Assembly: GCF_900101625.1 (NCBI RefSeq)
Contig: NZ_FMYZ01000006.1
Span: 186,001-250,000 of the forward strand
From: Cupriavidus sp. YR651
GTDB taxonomy: Bacteria > Pseudomonadota > Gammaproteobacteria > Burkholderiales > Burkholderiaceae
Direction: 5' to 3'
DNA: 64,000 bases
Each line of letters opens with the position of its first letter. The stretch's first letter is position 1. Position numbers and translations under genes: made by a program. This document shows positions 63,734 to 64,000 of this stretch, in pieces. The notes below the pieces were generated by a model. The model saw nothing but the letters and a program-made list of their open reading frames with translations, made no database searches and was not told the DNA's origin.

Positions 63734-64000
63734 TACGGAAATAGCGGCAACTGCTTTTTCCGGCAGTTGTCGGCCTCGCGCGACAGTCGCCCCGATGCGA
63801 AAAATCCATCGGGAAGAATCTGCGCGATAACCGAACAGTGGCCGTTCGAGAAGGGCAGGGCGGGCCGCTCGATCGGTGACCCATTCCCCATCATGCGCCA
63901 CGGACCCGGCGCAATCCAATTACGTATCGCGTCATTGCCGCGCAATTTCCCGCCAGCCATCATGAAGACGTGATGCCAACCGTTGTGCGAAATTCACTGC
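63734..64000. other. Noncoding sequence to the right edge
   Basis: 267 bp with a hairpin CAACTGC/GCAGTTG (63748-63754, 63763-63769), which lacks a following T-run. No gene start is visible. In related genomes the ATP-synthase operon often follows, which is not visible here. Confidence 0.5.

Noticed and set aside
63748..63769. Hairpin after parB as a terminator
   Set aside because: The stem is good but T residues lie in the loop and not after it; kept only as a remark.

Overview
The window looks like the main chromosome of a Betaproteobacterium of the Burkholderiaceae, most like Cupriavidus or Ralstonia. The grounds are high GC content, the mnmG-rsmG-parA-parB order with canonical 16-bp parS sites at the right end (a block usually close to oriC), and many family-typical genes: Bug and Liv-type binding proteins, a phhA/phhB pair with a divergent Lrp regulator, and a copper-export cluster. 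The genus is an inference. I saw no rRNA, tRNA, CRISPR array or insertion sequence.

Left part (1-19.3 kb): a membrane diguanylate cyclase cut by the left edge, an Asp/Glu racemase-family protein, an MFS carrier, dinB under a LexA box, rarD, an orphan TRAP binding protein, a maltoporin-like lipoprotein, an aquaporin, an SDR/ABM operon, a DUF2272 lipoprotein, HU (hupB), and a SET-domain methyltransferase. Between hupB and the SET gene lies 1.1 kb of noncoding DNA with ten copies of GTATAC, perfect DnaA boxes and an 18-bp inverted repeat. A TctE/QseC-type two-component system and the phenylalanine hydroxylase genes follow.

Middle (19.4-38.6 kb): an overlapping operon of a thioester alpha-2-macroglobulin, a YhhN membrane protein and penicillin-binding protein 1C; LysR, aldo/keto reductase and ornithine-cyclodeaminase-family genes; ompW; copZ, copA and cueR with two MerR-type operators; an alpha/beta hydrolase; and a GMC oxidoreductase.

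39-51.2 kb holds two complete Liv-type (HAAT) ABC importers. The first is livG-livF-SBP-livH-livM and its LivF has Arg in place of the Walker A Lys. The second is SBP-livH-livMG(fused)-livF, with a leader carrying an intrinsic terminator. A hypothetical gene, a TSUP permease and a small MITE-like element lie between them.

51.3-56.0 kb is a compact four-gene cluster: nucleotide-sugar dehydrogenase, processive GT2 synthase, HlyD-like inner-membrane protein and a TolC-like periplasmic/outer-membrane protein. I read it as a candidate synthase-dependent acidic exopolysaccharide system, and it is the best candidate here for something undescribed. A LysR/Bug/N-formylglutamate-amidohydrolase locus follows, then the parS-mnmG-rsmG-parA-parB block to the right edge.
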